Shown: positions 1 to 6,888, counted from the stretch's first letter. The stretch: 9,921 nt of DNA from JAUYQR01 sp031377265 (GCF_031377265.1 NZ_JANMET010000134.1:1-9921), one strand, 5' to 3'. Notes: generated from the sequence alone by a model not told the origin. Translations and numbers: made by a program.

Positions 1-747
1 CACCGACCTGCAGCTGGAACATGTGTTCCTGCCTTGGGAAGACGTATCGCTGGTCAGTCTGGCCTAAGCCGACATCTATGCGCTGGAACGCAACCGTGCG
101 CTGATCGTGACCATCGAGCCGTGGACCTGGACGCGCGACGAACGCAACACCGCTTTGTTCCTGCGCAGGGGCATCGCCGACGGGTACCATGATGCCAACA
201 TGCGGGGCATCTGCAAGGTTATCGGCACCCTGCAAAGCCCGGTTTCGGTGCGTTGGGCGCATGAGATGGACGACAACGATGGCCAGTTCATCTGGGCCGC
301 ATGGGCGCCCGAAGACTACATCAGCGCCTTCCGCAGGATGATCGACATCTGCCGTGCCGAGGCGCCGAACATAAGTGTGCTGTGGTCGCCGCTGGGCCGG
401 GAGGGCATGGAAAAGTACTATCCCGGCGATGATTATGTGGATCGGGTCGGCATCTCGATCTTCGGTTTGGAACCCTATGAAATCAAGACCTACGGTGCCC
501 CCCAAAACCTATGACGCGTTTCTGGAAGAACGCTATGCGCACGCCGCAGTTTTCGGCAAGCCGGTGATTGTGGCAGAGTTAGGATACTCTGAGCTATGTG
601 GACGCATGGGAGGCCGGGGTGCGTGTGGCACGACCAGATATGCCACAATTGGTGGGTGTCTCATCCTTTAACCAGCAGGCAGTGTATGCCTGGCCCGATA
701 ACTTTGGTCTGCCGGACTGGCGCATCAATAACCGCGTGATCAAGTAG
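1..747 (+). pseudogene. Broken GH26-like glycoside hydrolase (beta-mannanase-type), 5' end outside window
   Basis: Three reading frames joined together give one continuous protein-like sequence. Frame 2 runs from base 2 with a TAA stop at 65-67, where SLA-stop-AD suggests a Glu codon (GAA) mutated to TAA. It continues through VTIEPWTW, RWAHEMDDNDGQF and ISIFGLEPYE. A first frameshift lies near 496-505 in a C6A4 run; frame 3 then reads KTYDAFLEERYAHAAVFGKP and VIVAELGYS. A second shift near 591-593 leads into frame 1, SYVDAWEAGVRVARPDMPQL to DWRINNRVIK and TAG at 745-747. HEM after RWA resembles the GH26 acid/base region, and the Glu in AELG the nucleophile region. Related alphaproteobacterial enzymes are secreted and often sit near polysaccharide synthesis genes; that role is inferred. 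With three lesions a functional product is unlikely, though sequencing error at the C6 run cannot be excluded. The family call is from remembered motifs. Confidence 0.72.
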
Positions 748-749
748 GG

Positions 750-770
750 CTTCTCACTTTTAACGAGAAG
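750..770 (+). terminator. Short hairpin just after the broken hydrolase, possible weak terminator
   Basis: CTTCTC (750-755) and GAGAAG (765-770) are perfect 6-base complementary arms around a 9-base AT-rich loop, beginning 3 bases after the TAG stop. The position suits transcription termination, but no T-run follows, so a rho-independent terminator is not well supported. This intergenic stretch (748-869) contains no gene. Confidence 0.35.
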
Positions 771-815
771 TTGCCCTGATCCCGGCGATCCGTTGACGTT
801 TTCGGCGGTCTTACT

Positions 816-857
816 GTTTCCAACGACGCCCCGATTCACATCGCGGCGCTTGGAAAC
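816..857 (+). promoter_or_regulatory. Hairpin abutting the ribosome binding site of the small ORF at 870
   Basis: GTTTCCAA (816-823) and TTGGAAAC (850-857) are perfect 8-base arms. Inside them CGCC (827-830) pairs with GGCG (845-848), giving a two-part stem with a small asymmetric internal loop and a 14-base apical loop. The 3' arm ends exactly where the GGGAG Shine-Dalgarno (858-862) begins. A structure here could gate ribosome access to the ORF at 870, be a DNA operator, or end transcription from upstream. No T-run follows, so a terminator is less likely. TTGACG at 793-798 could be a -35 box, but no convincing -10 was found. Confidence 0.42.
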
Positions 858-869
858 GGGAGATCGCCG

Positions 870-1190
870 ATGGCTGCCGCAGCAAGGGTGACCTACAATG
901 TCTTCACCTCAGGACTTCATCAGGCCGTGCTGGCCATCGGTCTGGCGCTTGTCGGCCTGACCCTTGCCGCCACAGTCGGAATGGCCGACGGCAAGCAGGA
1001 AAGCAGCGCTTCCAGTTCCACGCCACGGGCCGGGTTCAACTGGTTTGCCAATGCCGGAGGGCTTACCAAGGACAAGGCGCTCGCGCTTGCGCTTACCCGC
1101 AAGGTGGCGTTGCAATCTACCTATGGCTCCGGCAGCTGGGTCTGTTCGCCTGCGGGCTTCGGCTCGAAGTCGAAGTGTTTCCGTCGCTGA
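870..1190 (+). CDS. Small membrane-anchored or secreted hypothetical protein (106 aa)
   Basis: Function is not recognised. The ATG at 870 follows GGGAG (858-862) at a good 7-base spacing, and third codon positions are mostly G/C, so this is probably a real gene. Residues about 17-38 form a hydrophobic Ala/Leu-rich segment (AVLAIGLALVGLTLAATVGM) that could be a signal peptide or a single membrane anchor. A Ser/Thr-rich linker (43-52) follows. The C-terminus is distinctive: GSWVCSPAGFGSKSKCFRR has two cysteines (C92, C103) 11 residues apart, possibly disulfide-bonded outside the membrane, and a basic end. I have an impression that similar CSPAGFG-type tails recur in short Rhodobacterales hypothetical proteins, which cannot be verified here. 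It is convergent with the MBL gene and separated from it by 61 bases. Confidence 0.6.
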   Translation: MAAAARVTYNVFTSGLHQAVLAIGLALVGLTLAATVGMADGKQESSASSSTPRAGFNWFANAGGLTKDKALALALTRKVALQSTYGSGSWVCSPAGFGSKSKCFRR

Positions 1191-1210
1191 ACACGTGATT
1201 GCAGCCAATG

Positions 1211-1258
1211 GGCCTGAGGGACACTGACGCATCTTCTGCGGCTGGTGCCATTCAGGCC
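1211..1258. terminator. Inverted repeat between convergent genes, possible bidirectional stop
   Basis: GGCCTGA (1211-1217) is the exact reverse complement of TCAGGCC (1252-1258), which overlaps the last codons of the minus-strand MBL gene. A smaller CGCA/TGCG stem (around 1238-1250) lies inside. The place between convergent genes fits a terminator, but neither strand has a T-run and the outer arms are 34 bases apart, so support is weak. Confidence 0.22.
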
Positions 1259-1983
1259 TCTTTCTGTTTCAGCCAGTCACCGATGATCTGACGATGGCGG
1301 GCGACGCCATAGCTGGCAAAATGGCCACCATGCACCAACCGCACCGGCAGATCGTAGAGCCGCCGCATCGAGCGGTGATAGTCAGCCGCGTTGGAATGAT
1401 AGGTGTCTTCGATCAACGGCCCGTCATAGACGATATCGCCCGAAAACAGGATGCCACTGGCGGCTTCCCACAGGGCGATGCCGCCGGGGGAATGGCCGGG
1501 GGTGTGGATCACCTCGAAATGCCGGTCGCCAAGATCCACCACATCGCCATCCTGCAAGATGCGGGTGGCCGGGGCCGCCTTCACCGCATAGGCGGTGGAC
1601 AGGTAGGGCTGTGGCGGCAGAGTGGTGAAGATATCGTCGGTCACATAGGGGTCGGCAAGGGTGTTGGCGCGGGTCGGATCAGCCAGCAGATCCGCCTCGG
1701 CGGCGTGGCACAGGCGGCAGGGAAATTCGTGATGGCAGCCGATATGGTCGAAATGCGTGTGGCTGGCCACCGCCTGCAAGGGGCGTTCGGTGACAATCGG
1801 CACCCATTCCCGCAACGACACCACGCCCATCCCCGAATCCACCAGCATGTCGCCATCCCGGCCCCGGATGTGCCACACATTGCAGCGGTAAAACTCGTGG
1901 ATATGCGGCTCGTCGATCCAGGTCACGCCGTCGGACAGGGTGCGGATGCGCCACCAGTCGGCGGGATGTGCGCGGTCCATCAT
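1252..1983 (-). CDS. Metallo-beta-lactamase-fold hydrolase, last gene of the importer operon
   Basis: This 243-aa protein has the full metal-ligand set of the MBL superfamily: HTHFDH (residues 75-80), TPGH (H164), SGD (D183) and VHGGH (H218/H221). Such enzymes bind two metal ions and hydrolyse esters, thioesters, lactones or amides. No signal peptide is visible, so it should be cytoplasmic. The start codon overlaps the ATPase stop by 4 bases (ATGA at 1983-1980); a second ATG lies directly after at 1980. No strong Shine-Dalgarno is visible, which fits translational coupling. Being coupled to an importer suggests it acts on the imported compound or a product of it; this is inference. Three cysteines (C83, C89, C92) cluster after the HxHxDH motif. 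Glyoxalase II-like or lactonase-like activities are possible and sequence alone does not decide. Confidence 0.9.
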   Translation of the reverse strand: MMDRAHPADWWRIRTLSDGVTWIDEPHIHEFYRCNVWHIRGRDGDMLVDSGMGVVSLREWVPIVTERPLQAVASHTHFDHIGCHHEFPCRLCHAAEADLLADPTRANTLADPYVTDDIFTTLPPQPYLSTAYAVKAAPATRILQDGDVVDLGDRHFEVIHTPGHSPGGIALWEAASGILFSGDIVYDGPLIEDTYHSNAADYHRSMRRLYDLPVRLVHGGHFASYGVARHRQIIGDWLKQKEA

Positions 1984-2978
1984 GGCGTCAGCATCACATG
2001 GTCGGTCGCGGCAAGGCTCAGCACTTCGCCCACCGCGATGGTGGTGGCTTGTGGCAGATCAACGGTCAGGCGCGTGTCGGGGGCGGAAAGCGGGGCCACA
2101 TGCGCGCGGACATGGGTGCCAAAGAACGCCGCATCCGTCACCCGGCAGGGGCCAAGCGGCAGGCCGCCGGTCAGCCCGATGCATTCTGGCCGGATCAGCA
2201 GCGTGCCGGTGCCGGGCAGCAGCGGGCCCAGCGAGCTTTGGCCGTCGGTCACCGGGATCTGGTTGATTTCGCCCATGAATGCCGCCGAAAACAGGCTTTT
2301 CGGGCGCAGATACACGTCGCGCGGCGGGCCTTGATCCGCGATCTTGCCGCCGTTCATCACCACGATCCGGTCAGCAATCGCCATCGCCTCTTCCTGATCA
2401 TGGGTGACGTGGACAAAGGTTGTACCAACCCGGCGCTGAATGGCCTTCAACTCGTCCTGCATGGCGCGGCGCAGCTTCAAGTCGAGCGCGCCCAAAGGTT
2501 CGTCCAGCAGCAGCACATCCGGTGAAACAGCCAGCGCGCGGGCCAGCGCCACGCGCTGCCGCTGCCCGCCAGACAGTTCATGCGGACGGCGGTCCGCCTT
2601 GCCGGGCAGACCCACCAGCGCCAGCATCTCTTCGGCCTTCGCGCGCCGCGGGGCACGCGCAGCCCCCTGCATCCGCAGCCCAAAGCCCACATTGTCGGCA
2701 AGGCTCATGTGCGGAAACAGCGCGTAATCCTGAAACACCGTTGTCGTCGGCCGCTTTGCCGGGCCGATCCCCGACATATCCTTGCCACCGATCAGCACCT
2801 GTCCCGAAACCGGTTCGCTGAACCCGCCGATCAGGTTCAACAACGTGGTCTTGCCGCAGCCCGACGGCCCCAGCAGCACCACAAACTCCCCCGCCGCAAT
2901 CTCAAGGCTGACCGCATCCAGCGCCAAGGCCGCGCCATAGGTCTGCGTCACCGCGCGGATCGAGACTGAGGCGGTCAT
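1980..2978 (-). CDS. ABC importer ATPase, PotA (polyamine/Fe-type) family
   Basis: This 332-aa protein powers the importer encoded upstream by hydrolysing ATP at the cytoplasmic face. Visible motifs are Walker A GPSGCGKTT (residues 37-45), Q-loop Q83 in FQDYALFPH, signature LSGGQ (135-139), Walker B VLLLDE (155-160) with the D-loop GALD, and the switch histidine in HVTHD (H193). Residues after about 235 form a C-terminal regulatory (TOBE-like) region typical of the PotA/MalK/FbpC group. The ATG at 2978 overlaps the upstream permease stop by 4 bases (ATGA) and has GGAG about 7 bases before it. The substrate is set by the binding protein and permeases, so a polyamine is a family-level guess. 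Related putrescine, spermidine, iron or opine-type transporters share this ATPase type. Confidence 0.95.
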   Translation of the reverse strand: MTASVSIRAVTQTYGAALALDAVSLEIAAGEFVVLLGPSGCGKTTLLNLIGGFSEPVSGQVLIGGKDMSGIGPAKRPTTTVFQDYALFPHMSLADNVGFGLRMQGAARAPRRAKAEEMLALVGLPGKADRRPHELSGGQRQRVALARALAVSPDVLLLDEPLGALDLKLRRAMQDELKAIQRRVGTTFVHVTHDQEEAMAIADRIVVMNGGKIADQGPPRDVYLRPKSLFSAAFMGEINQIPVTDGQSSLGPLLPGTGTLLIRPECIGLTGGLPLGPCRVTDAAFFGTHVRAHVAPLSAPDTRLTVDLPQATTIAVGEVLSLAATDHVMLTP

Positions 2979-3742
2979 TTCGCTCTCCGGAACACGAAAA
3001 TCTCCATCAGGAACACGGCTGATATCGAAACGAGGAACACCAGCGACCCCACCGCATTGGTGGCTGGCGACAGGCCCGATCGCAGCATCGACCAGATCTC
3101 CACCGGCAGCGTCACCTCGAACCGTGTCAACAGAAACGCGATGATGAACTCATCCCACGAAAACGTCACCGACAGGAAGAACGCGGCGGCAAGGGCGGGG
3201 GCCAGCATCGGGGCCGAGATGTGCCACAGCACCTGTGCCTCGGTCGCGCCAAGGTCACGCGCGGCGCGTTCGGCGTTTTTCTGGTGGTCGCCCATCGCAG
3301 CATAGGCGATGGCAAAGCACAGCGGCAGGTTTATCACCACATGGCCGATCCCCGCCGTCCATAGCGACAAGGGCGCCCCGGTCTGGTTGAACACCCTGAG
3401 GAGGCCCAGCGCGATGATCAGATAGCTGACCGTCATCGGCGCGATCAGCACCCCGCGCAGCAGCACGCTGCCCGGCAGCCTGACCCGCGCCAGCGCATGC
3501 GCCGCCAGAAACCCCATCAGCAATGCCAGGGCCGAAGACACAAACGCCACCAGCGCCGAATTCCACAGCGCCGTCATCAGCCCCGCATCGGCAAGGATCT
3601 TGTCATACCATTGCAGGGAAAAGCCGCGAAACGGCGGCACCGGCAGACGCCCGTCCTGAAACGAAAACACCACCAGCACCACCACCGGCAGGAACACGAA
3701 GGCATAGGCCAGCGCAAGATAGGCCCAAGGTAGGACGCGCAT
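2975..3742 (-). CDS. ABC importer permease, PotC-like (second permease)
   Basis: This 255-aa inner-membrane protein shows about six hydrophobic segments, the first at residues 6-26. The cytoplasmic EAA loop that docks onto the ATPase is ERAARDLGATEAQVLWHISAP (158-178, split here by eye). The SWDEFIIAFLL stretch (195-205) is characteristic of PotC-type permeases. The ATG at 3742-3740 immediately follows the TAG of the upstream permease with no gap, and the stop overlaps the ATPase start. An AGG lies 7 bases before the start. With the PotB-like partner it should form the transmembrane channel of the importer. Confidence 0.93.
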   Translation of the reverse strand: MRVLPWAYLALAYAFVFLPVVVLVVFSFQDGRLPVPPFRGFSLQWYDKILADAGLMTALWNSALVAFVSSALALLMGFLAAHALARVRLPGSVLLRGVLIAPMTVSYLIIALGLLRVFNQTGAPLSLWTAGIGHVVINLPLCFAIAYAAMGDHQKNAERAARDLGATEAQVLWHISAPMLAPALAAAFFLSVTFSWDEFIIAFLLTRFEVTLPVEIWSMLRSGLSPATNAVGSLVFLVSISAVFLMEIFVFRRAK

Positions 3743-4618
3743 CTACAGCCTGTCCAGTCTGAGCCAGCGGCTGCAGCCAATATACACCAGCGTCACCACC
3801 GCCATCAGCACCACCGACAGCGCCGAGGCCATCGGGAAATTGCCGCTGCGCCCCATCTGCAGCATTATCAGTTGCGGCAGCGTCAGTTCCGTGTTGCCGC
3901 CCAGAATCTGCGGGGTGATGTAATCGCCGATGCACAGAACAAAAGTCAGGAACGCCCCGGTCATCACGCCCGGCAGGGTCAGCGGCAGGATCACATGCCG
4001 GAACGTCGCCCAGCGACCCGCGCCCAGGTCTTGCGCCGCGCGGGCATAGTTCGGCGACAGCTGGATCAGGTTGGCATAGATCGTCAGCGTCAGCAGCATC
4101 ACGAAGAAATGCACAAACCCGATGACCGTGGCGGTGCGGGTCGAGGCCAGTTCCAGCGGCTCGGCGATCAGGCCGATCCCCAGCAGCGCCTGATTGACGA
4201 CGCCGTTCTTGCCCAGCACCAGCAGCCAAGAATAGGACCGCACCACATAAGACGTCCAGAACGGCAGCACCGCCATCAGCAGCGCCAGCCGCTGATATCG
4301 CCTTGGCACCCGCCACGCGATGATCGCGGCCAAGGGCCAGGCCAGCACCACCGAAATCACCGTCACTGTGACCGTGATTTCCACCGAATTGATCAGCGCG
4401 TTCAGCTGGCTCCAATCGGTAAACACCCGGATGTAGTTGCCCGGATCAAAGCCCTGAACGATGGCCCGCCCATCCATATGTGCAAAAGACAGCACCACCA
4501 TCGCCACAAACGGCAGCACAAAAAACGCCACTGTCCAGATCAAAGCCGGGGCCACAAGGCCCCAGCCAAGCCAGCGCTCAGTGGATTGCAGGCTCACTGG
4601 TTCAGCATCGCGGTCCAC
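3743..4618 (-). CDS. ABC importer permease, PotB-like (first permease)
   Basis: This inner-membrane protein of up to 291 aa has about six membrane segments, the first near residues 20-45. Family marks are PFWTSYVVRSYSW (119-131), the EAA loop RAAQDLGAGRWATFRHVILP (193-212) and GDYITPQILGG (231-241). The first start considered is GTG at 4618, inside the end of the binding-protein gene. An alternative GTG at 4597 gives a 4-base GTGA overlap with the binding-protein stop, matching the ATGA overlaps elsewhere in this operon, and would shorten the protein by 7 residues to 284. Neither start has a strong Shine-Dalgarno; AGGA lies only 3-4 bases before 4618. Start choice is uncertain, identity is not. 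Confidence 0.92.
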   Translation of the reverse strand: MDRDAEPVSLQSTERWLGWGLVAPALIWTVAFFVLPFVAMVVLSFAHMDGRAIVQGFDPGNYIRVFTDWSQLNALINSVEITVTVTVISVVLAWPLAAIIAWRVPRRYQRLALLMAVLPFWTSYVVRSYSWLLVLGKNGVVNQALLGIGLIAEPLELASTRTATVIGFVHFFVMLLTLTIYANLIQLSPNYARAAQDLGAGRWATFRHVILPLTLPGVMTGAFLTFVLCIGDYITPQILGGNTELTLPQLIMLQMGRSGNFPMASALSVVLMAVVTLVYIGCSRWLRLDRL

Positions 4619-5640
4619 ATGTCCTGCATCGCGGTATCGGTGGCTGCATCCGGGATCGGGTAAAGCTGGGTGCGCGCCAGGTAATCAGGCTGCTGGTCCC
4701 AGCGCAGCACGGCCTTTGCCTCGGGCGTCAGCACATCGCCCGCCTTGGTGTTGGCAGGCATGCCCCAATAGCACGAGGATTGCGCCAGCGCCGCCTGCCC
4801 TTCGGGCGAAACGATGTATTGGATGAACTGCAGCGCCAGATCCGGCTTGGTCGTACCCGCAACCACGCCAATCGACTGTGCCCAACGCAGGCCGCCCTGC
4901 TTTGGGATCGTCCAGTCAAGGTTCGGGTTGTCAGCCGCCAGAACCGCCGTCAGCCACTCACCGCCGCCGACGATGATGTCCACATCACCCGTGGCCAGTG
5001 CTGTCTGCGACGACACCACGTCTGACACCTGCTTTGACGCCTTGCGCAACGCCAGCAGCGGTTCGGCCAGCCTGGGCAGCGTTTCGGCGTTGATGTCGGC
5101 GGTGGCGATCCCTTGCCCCAGCGCAACCAGACCCAGCACCGGCAGATAGTAGTCGTAGATCCCGATCTTGCCGTCGTATTTGCCCGAGGTCAGGGCCGCC
5201 ATGTCCTCCATATCAGCCGGATCGACCTTGGTCTTGTCGAACGAGATGGTGTTGTAGCCGAACTTTTCGGTCACGGCATAGGTCTTGCCATCCACAGTAT
5301 TGTTGTCGGCCATCACCAGTTCGGGAAAGAAATCCGCCGTGGGCAGCGCGTCCGCCGGAATCTCGGCCAGCCGCCCCGCCGCCACCGCGCGGCCCACATC
5401 CACCGCGTCGATCACCATCACGTCCCAGTCGCCCGGCTGCGACTGCTCCAGAATGGCCAGCCCGGCTGCGGTGCCCTCATAATCCTTGAGGTTCACCTTG
5501 ACGCCGTACTTTTCCTCGAACGGTGCGATCAGGGCGGGGTCGGTATGATCGCACCAGACCAGGGCATTCAGCGTGCCTTCGGCAAAGGCGGGCGTGGCAA
5601 GTCCAAGCAGGGCAAGGGTAGTGAGGGCGCGTTGGGGCAT
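4594..5640 (-). CDS. Periplasmic solute-binding protein, PotD/PotF-like
   Basis: This 348-aa protein captures the substrate in the periplasm and delivers it to the permeases. The ATG at 5640 is chosen because AGGAG (5652-5648) lies 7 bases upstream and the protein then opens with a classic signal peptide, MPQRALTTLALLGLATPAFA, cleaved before EG. An in-frame ATG 27 codons upstream (5721) would put non-signal-like residues before it and run through the control region, so it is rejected. The mature part has the PotD-like order: LNALVWCDHTDP near the N-terminus, EKYGVKVNLKDYEGTAAGLA, WDVMVIDAVDVGRAVAAGRL, and FIQYIVSPEGQAALA near the C-terminus. Ligand residues cannot be assigned by eye. It is first in the operon and ends inside the start region of the PotB-like gene. 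The C-terminal half has one cysteine-containing stretch, SSCYWGMP. Confidence 0.92.
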   Translation of the reverse strand: MPQRALTTLALLGLATPAFAEGTLNALVWCDHTDPALIAPFEEKYGVKVNLKDYEGTAAGLAILEQSQPGDWDVMVIDAVDVGRAVAAGRLAEIPADALPTADFFPELVMADNNTVDGKTYAVTEKFGYNTISFDKTKVDPADMEDMAALTSGKYDGKIGIYDYYLPVLGLVALGQGIATADINAETLPRLAEPLLALRKASKQVSDVVSSQTALATGDVDIIVGGGEWLTAVLAADNPNLDWTIPKQGGLRWAQSIGVVAGTTKPDLALQFIQYIVSPEGQAALAQSSCYWGMPANTKAGDVLTPEAKAVLRWDQQPDYLARTQLYPIPDAATDTAMQDMWTAMLNQ

Positions 5641-5689
5641 GAGATTTCTCCTGAAGGGGTGTTGCCTCTGATGGGCATTTACAAAATTA

Positions 5690-5732
5690 CTGAGTTGGTT
5701 CAAATTTAAAGTCAATGTCAAAAATAACTCAG
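5690..5732. promoter_or_regulatory. Divergent control region with a candidate TetR operator
   Basis: The 108 bases between the binding-protein start (5640) and the TetR start (5749) are much richer in A/T than their surroundings. CTGAGTT (5690-5696) and AACTCAG (5726-5732) are perfect 7-base inverted copies with centres 36 bases apart. Between them, a TTGACA-like -35 box for the importer operon reads on the minus strand (TGTCAA at 5716-5721 on plus), and TTGGTT (5695-5700) could serve the regulator; no clear -10 was found for either. Divergent TetR genes usually repress both directions from such a site. Binding is inferred, not shown. Confidence 0.45.
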
Positions 5733-5748
5733 GCAGAAGGCGGGAACG

Positions 5749-6375
5749 ATGACAGGGTTACGCGCGCGCCAGAAAGCCCTTCGCCATGAACGCATTCTTG
5801 CCGCCGCCCTGCAGCTGTTCGGCGAGGCGGGCTATGACCGCGTGCGCACCGAAGACATTGCGGCAGCTGCCGAGGTGTCGGTCGGCACGCTGTACAACTA
5901 CTTTGAAAACAAAGGTGATTTGCTGCTGGCGCTGGTCACGATGGAAGTCGAGGAGGTGCTGGAACAGGGCGCCGCCGTGGTCAATGCCCCGCCACCCGAC
6001 ATTGCACTGGCCTTGGATCTGCTGATCGGCGGCTATTACGACCATTCCAATGTCTATCTGACCAAGGCGCTGTGGCGCACCGCGATGGCGCTGACAATTG
6101 AGGCGGCAGCGACGCCTTTTTCAGCACGCTACACAGCGCTTGATCACAGCCTGACCGAACAGGTCTGCGCCCTTGTGCGCGCCCTGCAGCAGCGTGGCAT
6201 TGCGCGCGCTGATGTCGATCCGCAAGCCATGGGTCAGGTGATCTTTCACAACCTCAACCAGATGTTCATCGAATTCGTCAAGCTTGAGGCCATGACGCTT
6301 GCCGACCTGAAGGCCGGGGTCGCGCGCCAGAACGCAGCACTGGCCCTGCTGCTGGCCAAACCCGCGCAGGGATGA
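5749..6375 (+). CDS. TetR-family transcriptional regulator
   Basis: This 208-aa protein has a TetR-type N-terminal DNA-binding domain: RHERILAAALQLFGEAGYDR (12-31) leads into the helix-turn-helix TEDIAAAAEVSVGTLYNYFE (34-53), followed by NKGDLLLALV. Residues about 60-200 are the variable helical ligand-binding and dimerisation part. The start has only a weak purine-rich Shine-Dalgarno (AAGGCGGGA). The gene diverges from the importer/MBL operon, so it most likely represses that operon and itself and is released by the substrate or a related metabolite; this is inferred from the arrangement. Its stop lies 9 bases from the stop of the convergent thioredoxin gene. Confidence 0.93.
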   Translation: MTGLRARQKALRHERILAAALQLFGEAGYDRVRTEDIAAAAEVSVGTLYNYFENKGDLLLALVTMEVEEVLEQGAAVVNAPPPDIALALDLLIGGYYDHSNVYLTKALWRTAMALTIEAAATPFSARYTALDHSLTEQVCALVRALQQRGIARADVDPQAMGQVIFHNLNQMFIEFVKLEAMTLADLKAGVARQNAALALLLAKPAQG

Positions 6376-6384
6376 TGGCAAGGC

Positions 6385-6828
6385 TCAGGCCGCACCCAGA
6401 TGGCTTTGCACGAACTGCACGATGTCAGCCGCCGGCCGCGCCCCTGCCAGCCGGGCGACCTCGCGGCCGCGGTGGTACAGGATCAGCGCCGGAATGCCGC
6501 GAATACCGGCGCGCGCACTGACTGCAGGGTGATCTTCGGTGTTCAACTTGGCCAGCCGGACCGAGGGTGCCAGGGTCTTGGCCGCCTTGGCAAATTCCGG
6601 CGCCATCATCCGGCAGGGCCCGCACCACGGCGCCCAGTAATCCACCAACAGCGGCAGATCGTCACCGCGCGTTGCCTTGTCATGCGCCGCGGCGTCCAGT
6701 TCGGCCACATGGCCATCGGCCAGTGCAGCACCGCAAACCCCGCATTTCGGCCCCGCCGCCAGCCGCGCCATCGGCACCCGGTTCGCCTGCCCGCAGGCGG
6801 CACAGGTCAGCTTCACAGTATCAGCCAT
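6385..6828 (-). CDS. trxC: Thioredoxin-2 with N-terminal zinc ribbon
   Basis: A 147-aa cytoplasmic dithiol-disulfide oxidoreductase. The N-terminal zinc ribbon has cysteine pairs CAAC (C9, C12) and CGVC (C29, C32). The thioredoxin domain follows, with active site WCGPC (68-72) in VDYWAPWCGPCRM and the cis-proline in GIPALIL (P113). The length and ribbon match TrxC (E. coli, about 139 aa) rather than TrxA. TrxC reduces protein disulfides and in enterobacteria belongs to the oxidative stress response. The ATG at 6828 is chosen because GAGG lies 5 bases before it and MADTVKLTCAACG is the usual opening. ATG 6831 is too near the GAGG, and GTG 6849 adds six unlikely residues. The start is moderately certain. 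Confidence 0.9.
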   Translation of the reverse strand: MADTVKLTCAACGQANRVPMARLAAGPKCGVCGAALADGHVAELDAAAHDKATRGDDLPLLVDYWAPWCGPCRMMAPEFAKAAKTLAPSVRLAKLNTEDHPAVSARAGIRGIPALILYHRGREVARLAGARPAADIVQFVQSHLGAA

Positions 6829-6840
6829 CATTGCCTCGCA

Positions 6841-6883
6841 TTCCGACACATGAATATATCGGAAGCCCCCCGGCCCGTGGCAA
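6841..6883 (-). promoter_or_regulatory. Candidate thioredoxin promoter with overlapping dyad
   Basis: On the minus strand TTGCCA (6883-6878) and TATATT (6858-6853) resemble -35 and -10 boxes, each 5 of 6 to consensus, but with a long 19-base spacer. Perfect arms TTCCGA (6841-6846) and TCGGAA (6859-6864) flank the -10 element, as an operator would. It sits just upstream of the thioredoxin start and downstream of the DUF3775-like stop, so the thioredoxin may be transcribed separately from the azl genes. Confidence 0.35.
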
Positions 6884-6888
6884 GGGGG

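Noticed and set aside
1294..2334. Long open frame on the plus strand (346 codons)
   Set aside because: It is antisense to the MBL and ATPase genes, whose motifs are unmistakable; the product has no recognisable domain and follows the opposite-strand GC codon bias.
3603..4415. Minus-strand open frame of 270 codons
   Set aside because: It overlaps both permeases in another frame and shows Gly/Ala/Asp-rich shadow composition without conserved motifs.
3872..4663. Plus-strand open frame of 263 codons rich in Arg, Gln and His
   Set aside because: It is antisense to the PotB-like permease; its composition is typical of the reverse reading of a GC-rich membrane protein gene.
5641..5721. 27-codon extension of the binding protein
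   Set aside because: It would precede the signal peptide and cover the operon control region; AGGAG before the ATG at 5640 decides the start.
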